Shown one piece after another: positions 37,201-47,989 of a DNA stretch of 64,000 nt. Position 1 is the first letter of the stretch, and the number at the start of each line of letters is the position of its first letter. Made by a program: the position numbers and the translations under genes. The DNA lies in NCBI RefSeq assembly GCF_904849725.1, contig NC_058524.1, positions 24,955,001-25,019,000 on the forward strand, in the 5' to 3' direction. Source of the stretch: Hordeum vulgare subsp. vulgare (lineage: Eukaryota; Streptophyta; Magnoliopsida; Poales; Poaceae). The notes beneath the pieces are model-generated. The model was not told the origin of the DNA. It made no database searches and saw only the letters and a list, made by a program, of their open reading frames with translations.

Positions 37201-38197
37201 GTTTCTAATATTATATGTGGATGACATATTACTGATTGGAAACAACGTAGAGCTTTTGGAGAGCATAAAAGGTTACTTGAATAAAAGTTTCTCTATGAAG
37301 GACCTAGGAGAGGCTGCTTACATTCTAGGCATTAAGATCTATAGGGATAGATCAAAACGCCTAATAGGACTTTCGCAAAGCACATACCTTGATAAAGTTT
37401 TGAAGAGGTTCAAAATGGAACAGTCCAAGAAAGGGTTCTTGCCAGTGTTACAAGGTACGAGATTGAGTAAGACTCAGTGTCCAGCAACTGATGAAGATAG
37501 AGAGCATATGCGCTCCGTCCCCTATGCTTCAGCCATAGGCTCTATCATGTATGCAATGTTGTGCACTAGACCGGATGTTAGCCTGGCCATAAGTATGGCA
37601 GGTAGGTTCCAGAGTAATCCAGGAGTGGATCACTGGACGGCGGTCAAGAATATCCTGAAGTACCTGAAAAGGACTAAGGAGATGTTTCTCGTGTATGGAG
37701 GTGACGAAGAGCTCACCGTAAAAGGTTACGTCGATGCAAGCTTTGACACAGATCCGGACGACTCTAAGTCGCAAACCGGATACGTATTTATTCTTAATGG
37801 GGGTGCAGTAAGCTGGTGCAGTTCCAAGCAAAGCGTCGTAGCAGATTCTACATGTGAAGCGGAGTACATGGCTGCCTCGGAGGCGGCTAAGGAGGGTGTC
37901 TGGATGAAGCAGTTCATGACGGATCTTGGAGTGGTGCCAAGTGCACTGGATCCAATAACCTTGTTCTGTGACAACACTGGTGCCTTTGCCTTAGCAAAGG
38001 AACCAAGGTTTCACAAGAAGACCAGACACATCAAACGACGCTTCAACCTCATCCGCGACTACGTCGAGGAGGAGGACATAAATATATGCAAAGTGCACAC
38101 GGATCTGAATGTAGCAGACCCGCTGACTAAACCTCTTCCACGGCCAAAACATGATCGACACCAGAACTGTATGGGTGTTAGATTTATTACAATGTAA
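34217..38197 (+). CDS. Angela/BARE1-type gag-pol polyprotein, intact
   Basis: This is a single 1326-codon frame starting MAHASVILNF. Domains in order are gag (about 1-250), CCHC knuckle (C252, C255, H260, C265), aspartic protease VFDTGS (D302), the HHCC pre-integrase region and an integrase core with D500, D563 and E599 (DD35E). RT follows with QMDVKTVFLNG and YVDD at 1000-1003, then RNase H with GYVDASFD (D1173) and CEAEYMA. The polyprotein would make virus-like particles and carry out reverse transcription and integration in plant cells. One oddity is valine in QMDVKTVFLNG where copy A has alanine. The start follows a long leader and agrees with the family's gag N-terminus. Confidence 0.95.
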   Translation: MAHASVILNFNTFLEKAKLKDDGSNFVDSARNLRLILQAGKKDYVLNAALGDEPPATADQDVKNAWLARKEDYSIVQCAVLYGLEPGLQRRFERHGAFEMFQELKFIFQKNARIERYETSDKFYACKMEENSSVSEHVLKMSGYSNRLAELGIELPQEAITDRILQSLPPSYKGFVLNYNMQGMNKSPGELFAMLKVAESELRKEHQVLMVSKTTSFKRNGKGKKGNSKKSGKPVANPPKKPKARPKPETECFYCKGMGHWKRNCPKYLADKKAGKEKSGIFDIHVIDVYLTGSRSSAWVFDTGSVAHICNSKQELRNRRRLAKDEVTMRVGNGSKVDAIAVGTVSLQLPSGLVMNLNHCYLVPALSMNIISGSCLLRDGYSFKSENNGCSISMSNSFYGHAPNVRGLFILNLDSDTHIHNIETKKVRVNNDSTIFLWHCRLGHIGVKRMKKLHADGLLESLDFDSLDTCEPCLMGKMTKTPFSGTMERASDLLEIIHTDVCGPMSMEARGGYRYFLTFTDDLSRYGYVYLMKHKSETFEKFKQFQSEVENHRNKKIKFLRSDRGGEYLSFEFGAHLRQCGIVSQLTPPGTPQRNGVSERRNRTLLEMVRSMMSLTDLPLSFWGYALETAAFTLNRAPSKSVETTPYELWYGKRPKLSFLKVWGCDAYVKKLQPEKLEPKAEKCVFIGYPKETVGYTFYLKSEGKVFVAKNGTFLEKEFLSRELSGRKIELDEVVEPLIPLDGGAGQGETPVIATPVEEEVNDDDHETPVQVSVEPRRSTRSRAAPEWYGNPVLTIMLLDNNEPANYEEAMVGPDSNKWLEAMKSEIGSMYENKVWTLEILPEGRKAIQNKWIFKKKTDADGNVTVYKARLVAKGFSQVPGIDYDETFSPVAMLKSVRIMLAIAAFFDYEIWQMDVKTVFLNGFLKEELYMMQPEGFVDPKNANKVCKLQRSIYGLVQASRSWNKRFDEVIKAFGFIQVVGESCIYKKVSGSSVAFLILYVDDILLIGNNVELLESIKGYLNKSFSMKDLGEAAYILGIKIYRDRSKRLIGLSQSTYLDKVLKRFKMEQSKKGFLPVLQGTRLSKTQCPATDEDREHMRSVPYASAIGSIMYAMLCTRPDVSLAISMAGRFQSNPGVDHWTAVKNILKYLKRTKEMFLVYGGDEELTVKGYVDASFDTDPDDSKSQTGYVFILNGGAVSWCSSKQSVVADSTCEAEYMAASEAAKEGVWMKQFMTDLGVVPSALDPITLFCDNTGAFALAKEPRFHKKTRHIKRRFNLIRDYVEEEDINICKVHTDLNVADPLTKPLPRPKHDRHQNCMGVRFITM

Positions 38198-38235
38198 TTC
38201 ACATGGTGATGTGAGGGCTAGATTATTGACTCTAG

Positions 38236-38249
38236 TGCAAGTGAGAGAC
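38236..38249 (+). promoter_or_regulatory. polypurine tract of Angela C
   Basis: GTGCAAGTGAGAGAC directly precedes the 3' LTR. Copy A has GGGAGAC at the same place, so this tract has one G-to-A change. Confidence 0.65.
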
Positions 38250-40076
38250 TGTTGGAATTATGCCCTAGAGGCAATAATAAATGTATAGTTATTATTATAA
38301 TTCCTGTATCAAGATAATGGTTTATTATTCATGCTATAATTGTATTGAATGAAGACTCATTTACATGTGTGGATACATAGACAAAACACCGTCCCTAGCA
38401 TGCCTCTAGTTGGCTAGCCAGTTGATCGATGATAATCAGTGTCTTCTGATTATGAACAAGGTGTTGTTGCTTGATAACTGGATCACGTCATTAGGAGAAT
38501 CACGTGATGGACTAGACCCAAACTAATAGACGTAGCATGTTGATCGTGTCATTTTGTTGCTACTGTTTTCTGCGTGTCAAAGTATTTATTCCTATGACCA
38601 TGAGATCATATAACTCACTGACACCGGAGGAATGCTTTGTGTGTATCAAACGTCGCAACGTAACTGGGTGACTATAAAGATGCTCTACAGGTATCTCCGA
38701 AGGTGTTAGTTGAGTTAGTATGGATCAAGACTGGGATTTGTCACTCCGTGTGACGGAGAGGTATCTCGGGGCCCACTCGGTAATACAACATCACACACAA
38801 GCCTTGCAAGCAATGTAACTTAGTGTAAGTTGCGGGATCTTGTATTACGGAACGAGTAAAGAGACTTGCCGGTAAAACGAGATTGAAATAGGCATGCGGA
38901 TGCTGACGATCGAATCTCGGGCAAGTAACATACCGAAGGACAAAGGGAATGACATACGGGATTATACGAATCCTTGACACTGAGGTTCAAACGATAAGAT
39001 CTTCGTAGAATATGTAGGATCCAATATGGGCATCCAGGTCCCGCTGTTGGATATTGACCGAGGAGTCTCTCGGGTCATGTCTACATAGTTCTCGAACCCG
39101 CAGGGTCTGCACACTTAAGGTTCGACGTTGTTTTATGTGTATTTGAGTTATATGGTTGGTTACCGAATGTTGTTCGGAGTTCCGGATGAGATCACGGACG
39201 TCACGAGGGTTTCCGGAATGGTCCGGAAACGAAGATTGATATATAGGATGACCTCATTTGATTACCGGAAGGTTTTCGGAGTTACCGGGAATGTACCGGG
39301 AATGACGAATGGGTTCCGGGGGTTCACCGGAGGGGGGCAACCCACTCCGGGGAAGCCCATAGGTATTTGTGGGGGTCACACCAGCCCTTAGTGGGCTGGT
39401 GGGACAGCCCACCAAGTCCTATGCGCCAAGGAACAAAAATCAAAGGAAGAAAGAAAAAAAAAAGAGGAAGTGCGAAGGGGGAAGGACTCCCTCCCACCAA
39501 ACCAAGTAGGACTCGGTTTGGGGGGGGAGAGTCCTCCCCCCTGGCTCGGCCGACCCCCTTGGAGTCCCTTGGACTCCAAGGCAAGGTCCCCCTCCCTCCT
39601 CCTATATATATGGGGCTTTTAGGGCAGATTTGAGACGACTTTCTCACGGCTGCCCGACCACATACCTCCATAGTTTTTCCTCTAGATCGTGTTTCTGCGG
39701 AGCTCGGGCGGAGCCCTGCTGAGACAAGATCATCACCAACCTCCGGAGCGCCGTCACGCTGCCGGAGAACTCTTCTACCTCTCCGTCTCTCTTGCTGGAT
39801 CAAGAAGGCCGAGATCATCGTCGAGCTGTACGTGTGCTGAACGCGGAGGTGCCGTCCGTTCGGTACTAGATCGTGGGACTGATCGCGGGATTGTTCGCGG
39901 GGCGGATCGAGGGACGTGAGGACGTTCCACTACATCAACCGCGATCTCACATCGCTTCTGCTGTACGATCTACAAGGGTACGTAGATCACTCATCCCCTC
40001 TCGTAGATGGACATCACCATGATAGGTCTTCGTGCGCGTAGGAAAATTTTTGTTTCCCATGCGACGTTCCCCAACA
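38250..40076 (+). repeat. 3' LTR of Angela C
   Basis: It is 1827 bp, the same length as the 5' LTR, and ends CCCCAACA. Differences from the 5' LTR seen by eye include G for T near 38343, T for C near 38328, C for T near 39044, T for C near 39138 and G for T near 39217. Confidence 0.95.
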
Positions 40077-40081
40077 TGCAC
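40077..40081. repeat. target-site duplication of Angela C (right copy)
   Basis: TGCAC here matches TGCAC at 31113-31117. The unoccupied site in gypsy LTR1 and LTR2 has a single TGCAC before CTGCTTAAAA. Confidence 0.95.
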
Positions 40082-40560
40082 CTGCTTAAAACACTCTTAA
40101 AAATCACCAAACTAGCACAACTACACACTCACATCAATCCCTAAACAAAAGACATTTTTAAAGCACAGATAATAAGGCGAAATTTTGAACTTGAGAATGA
40201 AGAGAGAAAAGGGTTTGCAAGTAAATAGAGGGTGTTGAAAAATATGACAAACACCACTACTCTTAGTAGTCCAACACATGACATCATAGCAGCACCTCAC
40301 ACATATATAAGGTCACATGCACCACAAGATAGCTAACCACAAGATTACCACCTACATCTATTACTAACACCACAAGAAATCATAGTGCAACAACACAAGA
40401 AAAGGGCATGCAATGATATGCTATGCATGCATGCATGAGAAGGAAATAGTAAGGAATACACATGAAATCATGGAACCAACTTAACATCATAATCTCTGAC
40501 AAGGTGGACCCACATGCAATAGGTTCCAAATAGGGAAGGTTCTACACTTGGGGCATTACA
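40082..40560 (-). repeat. gypsy LTR3, right part
   Basis: It continues LTR3 after the nested copia and ends at the exact terminus GGGCATTACA. Compared with LTR1 and LTR2 it has A at 40180 and G at 40211, where both others share the alternative base. The next five bases (TGGAC) would be the gypsy target site; the matching left copy is lost. Confidence 0.92.
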
Positions 40561-42085
40561 TGGACTAGATCCAAACTAATAGACGTAGCATATTGATCGT
40601 GTCATTTTGTTGCTACTGTTTTCTGCGTGTCAAGTATTTGTTCCTATGACCATGAGATCATATAACTCACTGACACCGGAGGAATGCTTTGTGTGTATCA
40701 AACGTCGCAACGTAATCGGGTGACTATAAAGATGCTCTACAGGTGTTTCCGAAGGTGTTTGTTGAGTTAGTATGGATCGAGACTGGGATTTGTCACTCCG
40801 TGTGATGGAGAGGTATCTCGGGGCCCACTCGGTAATACAACATCACACACAAGCCTTGCAAGCAATCTGACTTAGTGTAAGTTGCGGGATCTTGTATTAC
40901 GGAACGAGTAAAGAGACTTGCCGGTAAACGAGATTGAAATAGGTATGCGGATACTGACGATCGAATCTCGAGCAAGTAACAAACCGAAGGACAAAGGGAA
41001 TGACATACGGGATTATATGAACCCTTGGCACTGAGGTTCAAACGATAATATCTTCCTAGAATATGTGGGATCCAATATGGGCATCGAGGTCCCGCTATTG
41101 GATATTCACCGAGGAGTCACTCGGGTCATGTCTACATAGTTCTCGAACCCGCAGGGTCTGCACACTTAAGGTTCGACGTTGTTCTATGCGTATTTGAGTT
41201 ATATGGTTGGTTACCGAATGTTGTTCGGAGTCCCGGATGAGATCACGGACGTCACGAGGGTTTCCGGAATGGTCCGGAAACGAAGATTGATATATAGTAT
41301 GACCTCATTTGATTAGCGGAAGGTTTTCGGAGTTACCGGGAATGTACCGGGAATGACGAATGGGTTCCGGGTGTTCACCGGGGGGGCAACCCACCCCGGG
41401 GAAGCCCATAGGCCTTGGGGGTGGCGCACCAGCCCTTAGTGGGCTGGTGGGACAGCCCAAGAAGGCCCTATGCGCCATAGGAAGAAAATCAAAGAGAAAA
41501 GAAAAAAAAGAGGAGGTGGGAAAAAGGGGAAGGACTCCTCCTTCCAAACCTAGTTGGATTCGGTTTGGAAGGGGAGGACTCCCCCCCTTGGCTCGGCCGA
41601 CCCCCTTGGGGCCCCTTGAGCCCCAAGGCAAGGCTCCCCCTCTTCCACCTATATATACGGAGGTTTTAGGGCTGATTTGAGACAACTTTACCTCTAGATC
41701 GCGTTTCTGCGGAGCTCGGGCGGAGCCCTGCCGAGATAAGATCATCACCAACCTCCGGAGCGCCGTCACGCTGCCGGAGAACTCATATACCTCTCCGTAT
41801 CTCTTGCTGGATCAAGAAGGCCGAGATCATCGTCGAGCTGTACATGTGCTGAACGCGGAGGTGCCGTCCGTTCGGCACTAGATCGTGGGACTGATCGCGG
41901 GACGGTTCGCGGGGCGGATCGAGGGACGTGAGGACGTTCCACTACATCAACCGCGTTCACTAACGCTTCTGCTGTGCGATCTACAAGGGTACGTAGATCA
42001 AATATCCCCTCTCGTAGATGGACATCACCATGATAGGTCTTCGTGCGCGTAGGAATTTTTTTTTCCCATGCGACGTTCCCCAACA
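40561..42085 (+). repeat. Angela LTR fragment, probably the 3' LTR of element B
   Basis: It starts at LTR position 259 and runs to the true end CCCCAACA at 42085, with a small deletion near 41687 relative to the other LTRs. The gypsy element apparently inserted into this LTR after position 258. Because the left gypsy end and the distal part of B are both missing, one deletion on the left side explains why only this part remains. A TATA-like TATATATA lies at 41650-41657. Confidence 0.88.
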
Positions 42086-43898
42086 CTCCAGCGACTCCAC
42101 CACCCACCCAAGCCGTCCCACCTCTTCTCACACCCTCTGCATTCCACCGTGGCGCGCTGTTCGTCCCCGACCCCGGCGCCTCCCTCCACGGCGGCTCCCA
42201 ACCCCTCCCCTCTGGCGAGTGTCTTCATCAACCATTATGTCCCCATCGTGCTGTCTCTCAACCCGCCCAACTTCTCCCATTGGCGCACCCTCTTCGAGGT
42301 CACCTTCCAGAAGCATGATGTCCTCGCCCACATCTCCGGGGCGCCGCGCCTCAATGATCTGCTCTGGAGCCAGGACGACGCCCACATCGTGTCGTGGCTC
42401 TACAACCGTGTCACCGCGGAGGTCTTTGGGCTCATTCATCAGCGCGGCGCCACTGTCGCCACCGTCTGGGCCGCCATCTGCAACCTCTTCCTGGAGAACG
42501 CCGAACACCAGGTGGTGTTCCTCTCCACCGAGTTTCGTCGCATCGATCAAGGCTCGGCGTCCGTCCTCTCATACTTCGCCCGCCTCAGGGACTGCGCCGA
42601 CCGCCTCGTCGAGATCGACGCCGCCGTCACTGATCGGGATCAGGTTCTGAATATGTCGTGGCCTGCACCCCCGTTTCCGCTATGCTGTCCCAATCCTCAT
42701 GATGCAGACTCCGTTCCCAACACTCCTCCGTTGTCGGGCGTTCCTTCTCCTCGAGGAGAGTCGCCTTGCTGCGGACAACACCACCGAGACCGCTCTGCAT
42801 GCCGCTCGCATCCCCACCAACACTAACGCCGGCAGTGGCGGGCAGGGCGCCTCCAACCGCAATTCCGGCGGTGGCCACGGTGGCCGTTCGAGGGGCAGAT
42901 GCGGCAACAACAGCAACTCCCGCGGGGGCAACCATCAGGCGCGTCCTCCTACACCCTGAGTTGCCCCTTGGACCGGCATGGTCCATGCCTGACCCATGCC
43001 ATGGCGCCCCCATGCGCCAGGTGCCGGCATCCTTGGTCCCCGACCAGGCGGCGGGGCCCCGTTCGCTGGCACGATAACTCACCACCCCACCGTCCCCGGC
43101 GTGCCTCCCACAGTGCCTCCCGTCGTTTGGCAGCCTGGTGTCCTGCCTCCCCACCCCCTGCATGGCGTCGCGCCTGGTGGTGGACCTGGTCCCTCTACTC
43201 CAACTTGGGACCAAACTGCGCTCGTCCACGCGCTCAACACCATGACGATGCAGCAGCAGCAGCCGGCGCCTCCACCTGCCGACTGGTACCTCGACACGGG
43301 CGCCACCTCTCACATGGCGTCGTCATCTGGTATGCTCTCCTCCTCTAGACCCTACACTTCCTCACGCATAGTGGTGGCGACGGCTCCTCCCTTGCGGTCA
43401 CGCACATTGGCCAGCACCACATACCCACCACAGCCAACCCCATCGTTCTCAACGATGTCCTCGTTTCCCCCCCCCCACCTAGTTCGCAATCTCCTATCTA
43501 TTAAAAAGCTTGCCCGTGATAATCCTCTTAATGTCGAATTTGATGACCTCGGCTTTTCTGTAAAGGAACGAAGCACGAAGAAGGCGATCCTCCGTTGTAA
43601 CTCCGCCGACGATGAGCTTTATCCCATGACCACATCGTCGTCGTCTTCCTCGCGTGCGCACCATGCACTCACCGCCGTGTCGCATGACACTTGGCATCAG
43701 CGTCTCGGTCATCTTGGCGATGATGCTCTCCGTCGCACCCTTCATCAGTCAGCCATCGACCCCACCAGCGGCTCGTCTATTGTCTGCCATTCCTGTCAAT
43801 TAGGAAAGAGCACTAGGCTCCCGTTTGCTTTGTCAGATCATATTTCGTATCTCCCTTTCCAACTTGTCATTGTGATGTATGGATCTCTCCTGAATTAA
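42086..43898 (+). pseudogene. copia element D: gag, protease and pre-integrase region
   Basis: GC-rich coding sequence begins directly at the Angela LTR end. The true 5' end of D is therefore outside the window, if Angela A/B inserted into it, or deleted. A gag-like frame (SLNPPNFSHWRTLFEVTF, about 42240-42650) shifts phase before a Gly/Asn-rich segment, and a third segment carries the protease motif WYLDTGATSHMA and the HHCC finger (HQRLGH, CHSCQLGK). The frame stops at 43898 just before the integrase core. A gag zinc knuckle was not seen. The element is a different copia lineage from Angela, with strongly C/G-ending codons. Confidence 0.85.
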
Positions 43899-46497
43899 GC
43901 GTTTCTGGCTGTCAATATTATCTGCTTGTGCTTGATGATTGCAGCCACTTCGCTTGGACCTTCCCCCTCCGTCACAAATCCGATGTGTTTCCAACCCTTC
44001 GCAACTTTCTTCACTTCACCCGCACGCACTTTAACTTGTCTGTTCTTACGATCCAAACGGACAACGGCCGGGAGTTCGACAACTCCGCTGCCCGCGAGCT
44101 TCTCTCCTCTTTAGGTACTGTGTTGCGTCTGTCATGCCTGTACACATCGCCTCAGAATGGTCGCGCCGAGCGCGCGCTCCGCACCCTCAATGACATCACC
44201 CGCTCCCTGCTGGTTCACGCCCACATGCCATACGAGTACTGGGCCGAAGCCCTTCAACCGGCCACGTTTCTTCTCAACAGAAGACCGTGCTATCCACGCC
44301 ACAACCACACACCCTTCTTCCTTCTCTACGACACGCACCCGGACTACTCGTCGCTTCATATCTTCGGGTGCCTCTGCTACCCCAACCTCACGCCCTCGAC
44401 ACGGCATAAACTCGCTCCACGCTCCGCCCCATGTGTCCTCCTCGGCTACTCCTCCGATCACAAGGGCTACCGATGCTTAAACCGCGCAACCGGACGCGTG
44501 ATCATCTCACGCCACGTCATTTTCGATGAGTCCAGCTTTCCCTTCCACACCGCTCCGCCTGCCATGGGCGCACCATCGACGCTTGACACCGACGAGCAAC
44601 CCTTCCATGCATGCATGCCCCGCCAACCTCGCTCGCCGCATCCCCGTCGTCCCACCATGGCAGTCCAGCGATCTGACGTGGTTGCTAGCCCACAGCTGAC
44701 AACACCACCACCCACTACCACCCCACCTAATGTCGATGCCACGACCGCTACCAGTCCCTCGGCAGTCGTTCCCGACACACCGTCCACTTCATCCCCACAG
44801 CTGCAGCAGTCTCCACCCCCTTCCCGTCGCCCTAATCCTCCCGCACCCACTCACAACATGCTCACCCGTGCCCGCGCTGGCAAGTTCTTCCCTAACCCAA
44901 AATACCAGCAGAACCTTACTACCACAGTCGCCGCTGCCATCTGCCCCATTCCCACAAGTGTGCGTGACGCATTACGGGATCCCTGTTGGTTGGCTGCTAT
45001 GCAGGTGGAGTACAGGGCCCTCATGGAGAACAAGACTTGGCGCCTCGTGCCTCGTCCCCGCGGGGCCAACATCGTCACCGGCAAATGGGTCTTCCGCCAC
45101 AAGCTGAAGGCTGATGGCTCACTTGAACGGTACAAGGCAACATAGGTCGTCCGTGGCTTCTCTCAACGCCCTGGCGTTGACTTCGACGAGACCTTCTCGC
45201 CCGTCTTCAAGGCTGCTATGATCCGGGTCGTGCTCACCGTCGTGCCTCCCACCAGTGGCCAGTTCACCAGATGGACGTCAACAATGCATTCCTCCACGAC
45301 CGTCTCTCCGAGCAAGTGTATTGCCAACAGCCCGCAGGATTTGTCGACGAGCCGCACCCTGATCATGTGTGCCTCCTTGATAAATCACTCTACGGCCTCA
45401 AACAAGCACCGCGCGCCTGGTTATCTCGGTTCACCGCTTACGCCCGCACCATCGGCTTCGTCAGCTCACGGGCCGATCCGTCGTTGTTCATCCTCCGGAG
45501 CGACGCCTGTGCCGCCTACCTGCTCCTCTATGTCGACGACATCGTCCTCACCGCATCGTCGTCGACACTGCTGCAACATCTTCAACGACTCCTCTCCACC
45601 GAGTTCTCGATGAAGGATCTCGGTCCCCTCCATTACTTCCTGGGGATCGAGGTCACGCGCACGACGGATGGCTTCTTCCTCTCCCAGCGCAAGTATGCGG
45701 AAGAGCTTCTCGACCGCGCCAACATGCATGCCTGCAAGCCTGCTTCCACGCCCGTCGACACACGCTCCAAGCTGTCCGCCACCGATGGCACTCCTGTTAA
45801 GGACGCCTCTGAGTACCGCAGCCTTGTCGGCACCCTCCAGTACATGACGATGACGCGCCCCGACATCGCCTACGCCGTTCAACAGTGCTGCTTGGTGATG
45901 CATGATCCGTGGCTTCCTCACATGGCCCTCGCCACACGCATACTGCGCTACCTTCGTGGCACCACGACTCATGGTTTTCACCTGCACCGCGGCGCCCCGC
46001 TCGACCTGACCGCGTACTCCGACGCGGACTGAGCCGGTTGCCCAGACACTCGCCGCTCCACCTCCGGCTACGTCGTGTTCTTGGGCGACTCGCTGGTGTC
46101 CTGGTCCTCCAAGCGGCAAGCCACTGTGTCCCGCTCCAGTGCCGAAGCTGAGTACCGCGCGGTTGCCAATGCAGTCGCCGAGTGCTGCTGGCTTCGTCAA
46201 CTCCTAGCCGAGCTTGCTGTGCCACTGCCAAAGGCCAGTGTGGTCTTCTGCGACAACATATCATCCGTCTACATGGCTGCCAACCCAGTTCATCATCGTC
46301 GGACGAAACATATCGAGCTTGACATACATTTCGTCCACGAGAAGGTCGCCCTCGGCGAGCTGCGTGTTCTCCACGTCCCCACAACGCAGCAGTTCGCTGA
46401 CGTTCTCACCAAGGGACTCCCGACACCGGCCTTCGAGGAGTTTCGATCCAGCTTGTGCATCCGGCCGCCGGACGCTCAAACTGCGGCGGGGTGTTAG
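43899..46497 (+). pseudogene. copia element D: integrase, RT and RNase H, several breaks
   Basis: An integrase core (QTDNGREF, SPQNGRAERALR) is followed by the RT start up to a TAG at 45143-45145, at a position where this family usually has tryptophan. A frameshift near 45210 separates this from QMDVNNAFLHDRL, LYVDDIVLTAS and the RT thumb. A TGA at 46030-46032 again replaces an expected tryptophan in YSDADWAGCP, after which RNase H ([24 protein letters not shown]) runs to TAG at 46495-46497. The enzyme set is recognisable, but at least two nonsense changes and one or more shifts make it inactive. Confidence 0.9.
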
Positions 46498-46700
46498 ACA
46501 GTCAAACTCCTCTCTCCCCACTAGCAGGCACGACTGCATGATCCCACGATCTCATGCACGTCGCCACTCCCCGGCACCTCGCGCCCTTGTTGTAACGTCT
46601 GTACTCTGTACATATATATTGAGTGAAATTCGGGAGCACCTCAAGGGTGCCATTCTACCCATTCTTCCTGTTTACACCCCTCCCCGTCGGTTAGTCTTCA
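46492..46700 (+). repeat. 3' LTR of copia D (right end uncertain)
   Basis: After the G-rich tract GCGGCGGGG comes TGTTAGACAGTC, a copia-type LTR start that overlaps the last codons of pol. A TATA-like TATATATA lies near 46612. The end may be TTTACA at 46676 or TCTTCA at 46700; without the 5' LTR this cannot be settled. Confidence 0.6.
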
Positions 46701-47916
46701 ACTTGTCCGGATATGTTGAGTTTCACTTCAGTTGAGTGCTAATCTGCCTATGGTGGAAAAGTTTGGGTGTTCGAAACTACTCTGCTAGTCTGAATATTAC
46801 GAGAATTTACTGAAACCGGTCTAATCTGAAACTTTTGCTATTCTGTTCCAGTTAATTAGGAGTTCAGACTTGGTAATGGTCTGAACAACTGTAGGATTGT
46901 AGACATTGATTAATCAATAAAAGTTGCTGAATCAAATCAGTGGGTGGTCAAGAAGAACTACATTGTGACTGTTTGATTTATGGACAGATCCTAAATTCCA
47001 CACTGAACCTTGCTTGATATGGAAACTATTGGTTTCCATTATACTCTGCTTTGATTCAGGTAATTCAGTTCTTTAATTTAGTACTACTGTATGCCGGTAG
47101 CTAGCTAGTGGAAGACTTTGGAACTTGAAAACCCAAATCAGTTCAGTCTGCTTAGGTCGGCTTCACAGAGAAGATGATGGTTTATGTATTTTAGCCTACT
47201 GTATGTAATTGTTTCGAGTAAGGCGTGGACAAAATTCAGGTTCTGTTCCACAGCACATTACATTGTTTTGAGGTTTTGTACAACATCTTTCTTTTTTATC
47301 TTCTTATCTGAACTTGTTGCAGTACCTGCTGTGACACATGATGCCTAACTTAATTTTCTGCTAATTCAGCCCACGCTGCGGATGTCGGTGCGGAGTAGTG
47401 AGACACCACCCTCGAAGTCGCCTTCCTGTCCACCTCTTCAGAACTGTCGCTGCCTCGGACATGATGGCATTAGAACCCAGTTCCTTTTGTTGAGACATTG
47501 GTTCATGAAAAACCAGCAGCTCTTGTGTTTCTGCCAGCTAAACTTAGTTCCTTCTTCTGACAGTGTATATATGATCCCGTTAGCTTTGCCATCACGGTTC
47601 TGAAATGCTGAAACTGTTGAAACGTTGCTAGCTGCATTCATTTTTTTTCTTAGATGAAGCATCTGCAGATATTGTGGTTCTTGCAGTGAGTTGAGCACTT
47701 GAGTTTTGTCATTCTGCTTACAGTTTTAGTTCGTCAGCAGAAAATGAATCACACAAGACGAATTCAACTATTCTTGCATCGAAAGTAAGAGAAATTTTGA
47801 ACTCCTCTTTGTCATGATTTCATCCAAATTGAGCAGTCTGCAGTGAAAATGGGTGTCCATTTGCAATTTTGCACGTGCTTTGGTTAACAACGTTTTGATT
47901 TGTACACTATATCAAA
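46701..47916. other. low-copy intergenic DNA with a direct duplication
   Basis: No gene is recognised. A segment around 46795-46925, with GGAGTTCAGACTTGG, recurs in diverged form at 48100-48215. Pieces near 47310-47410 recur at 48222-48315. This indicates an old direct duplication about 1-1.3 kb apart that flanks the first tRNA gene. Short open frames at 47382-47603 and 47438-47698 have no recognisable content. Confidence 0.6.
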
Positions 47917-47989
47917 GGGGATGTAGCTCAGATGGTAGAGCGCTCGCTTAGCATGCGAGAGGTATGGGGATCGATACCCCACTTCTCCA
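47917..47989 (+). tRNA. tRNA-Ala (AGC)
   Basis: This is a 73-nt cloverleaf with GGGGATG acceptor 5' strand, D arm GTAGCTCAGATGGTAGAGC, anticodon stem CTCGC/GCGAG with anticodon AGC, T arm TGGGG ATCGATA CCCCA and discriminator A. The acceptor stem has one U-U mismatch (position 6 with 67) and one G-U pair. Internal A and B boxes are present and a T run follows within about 10 bases. CAA occurs just upstream, as is common before plant tRNA genes. It would decode GCU/GCC alanine codons. Confidence 0.9.

Larger units (their letters stand above)
31118..40076 (+). mobile_element. complete Angela/BARE1-type copia element C
   Basis: An 8959-bp element lies between TGCAC copies at 31113-31117 and 40077-40081. 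Both LTRs are 1827 bp and differ at about eight positions by eye. Between them are a primer-binding site, a leader, one long gag-pol frame and a purine tract. All parts expected of an autonomous copia element are present. It sits inside gypsy LTR3, whose uninterrupted target sequence is visible in LTR1 (9951-9955) and LTR2. Confidence 0.96.
5841..40560 (-). mobile_element. tandem Tekay/Del-like gypsy array, three LTRs and two internal regions
   Basis: Two units with a period of about 10.58 kb are nearly identical: LTR1, internal 1, LTR2, internal 2, LTR3. The element reads on the minus strand. LTR boundaries are TGTAAC at the left and ATTACA at the right in plus orientation, so the element-sense LTR is TGTAATGC to GTTACA. 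Full LTRs are 5249 bp (LTR2) and 5248 bp (LTR3 after removing the nested copia and one TGCAC copy). LTR1 lacks its leftmost 656 bp. Pol order RT, RNase H, integrase, chromodomain defines a gypsy chromovirus. Such arrays are usually explained by unequal recombination between LTRs. Confidence 0.92.

Noticed and set aside
42018..42650. 210-codon Ser/Pro/Arg-rich frame overlapping copia D gag
   Set aside because: It starts in the Angela LTR and overlaps the recognisable gag frame in another phase; it is GC-driven.
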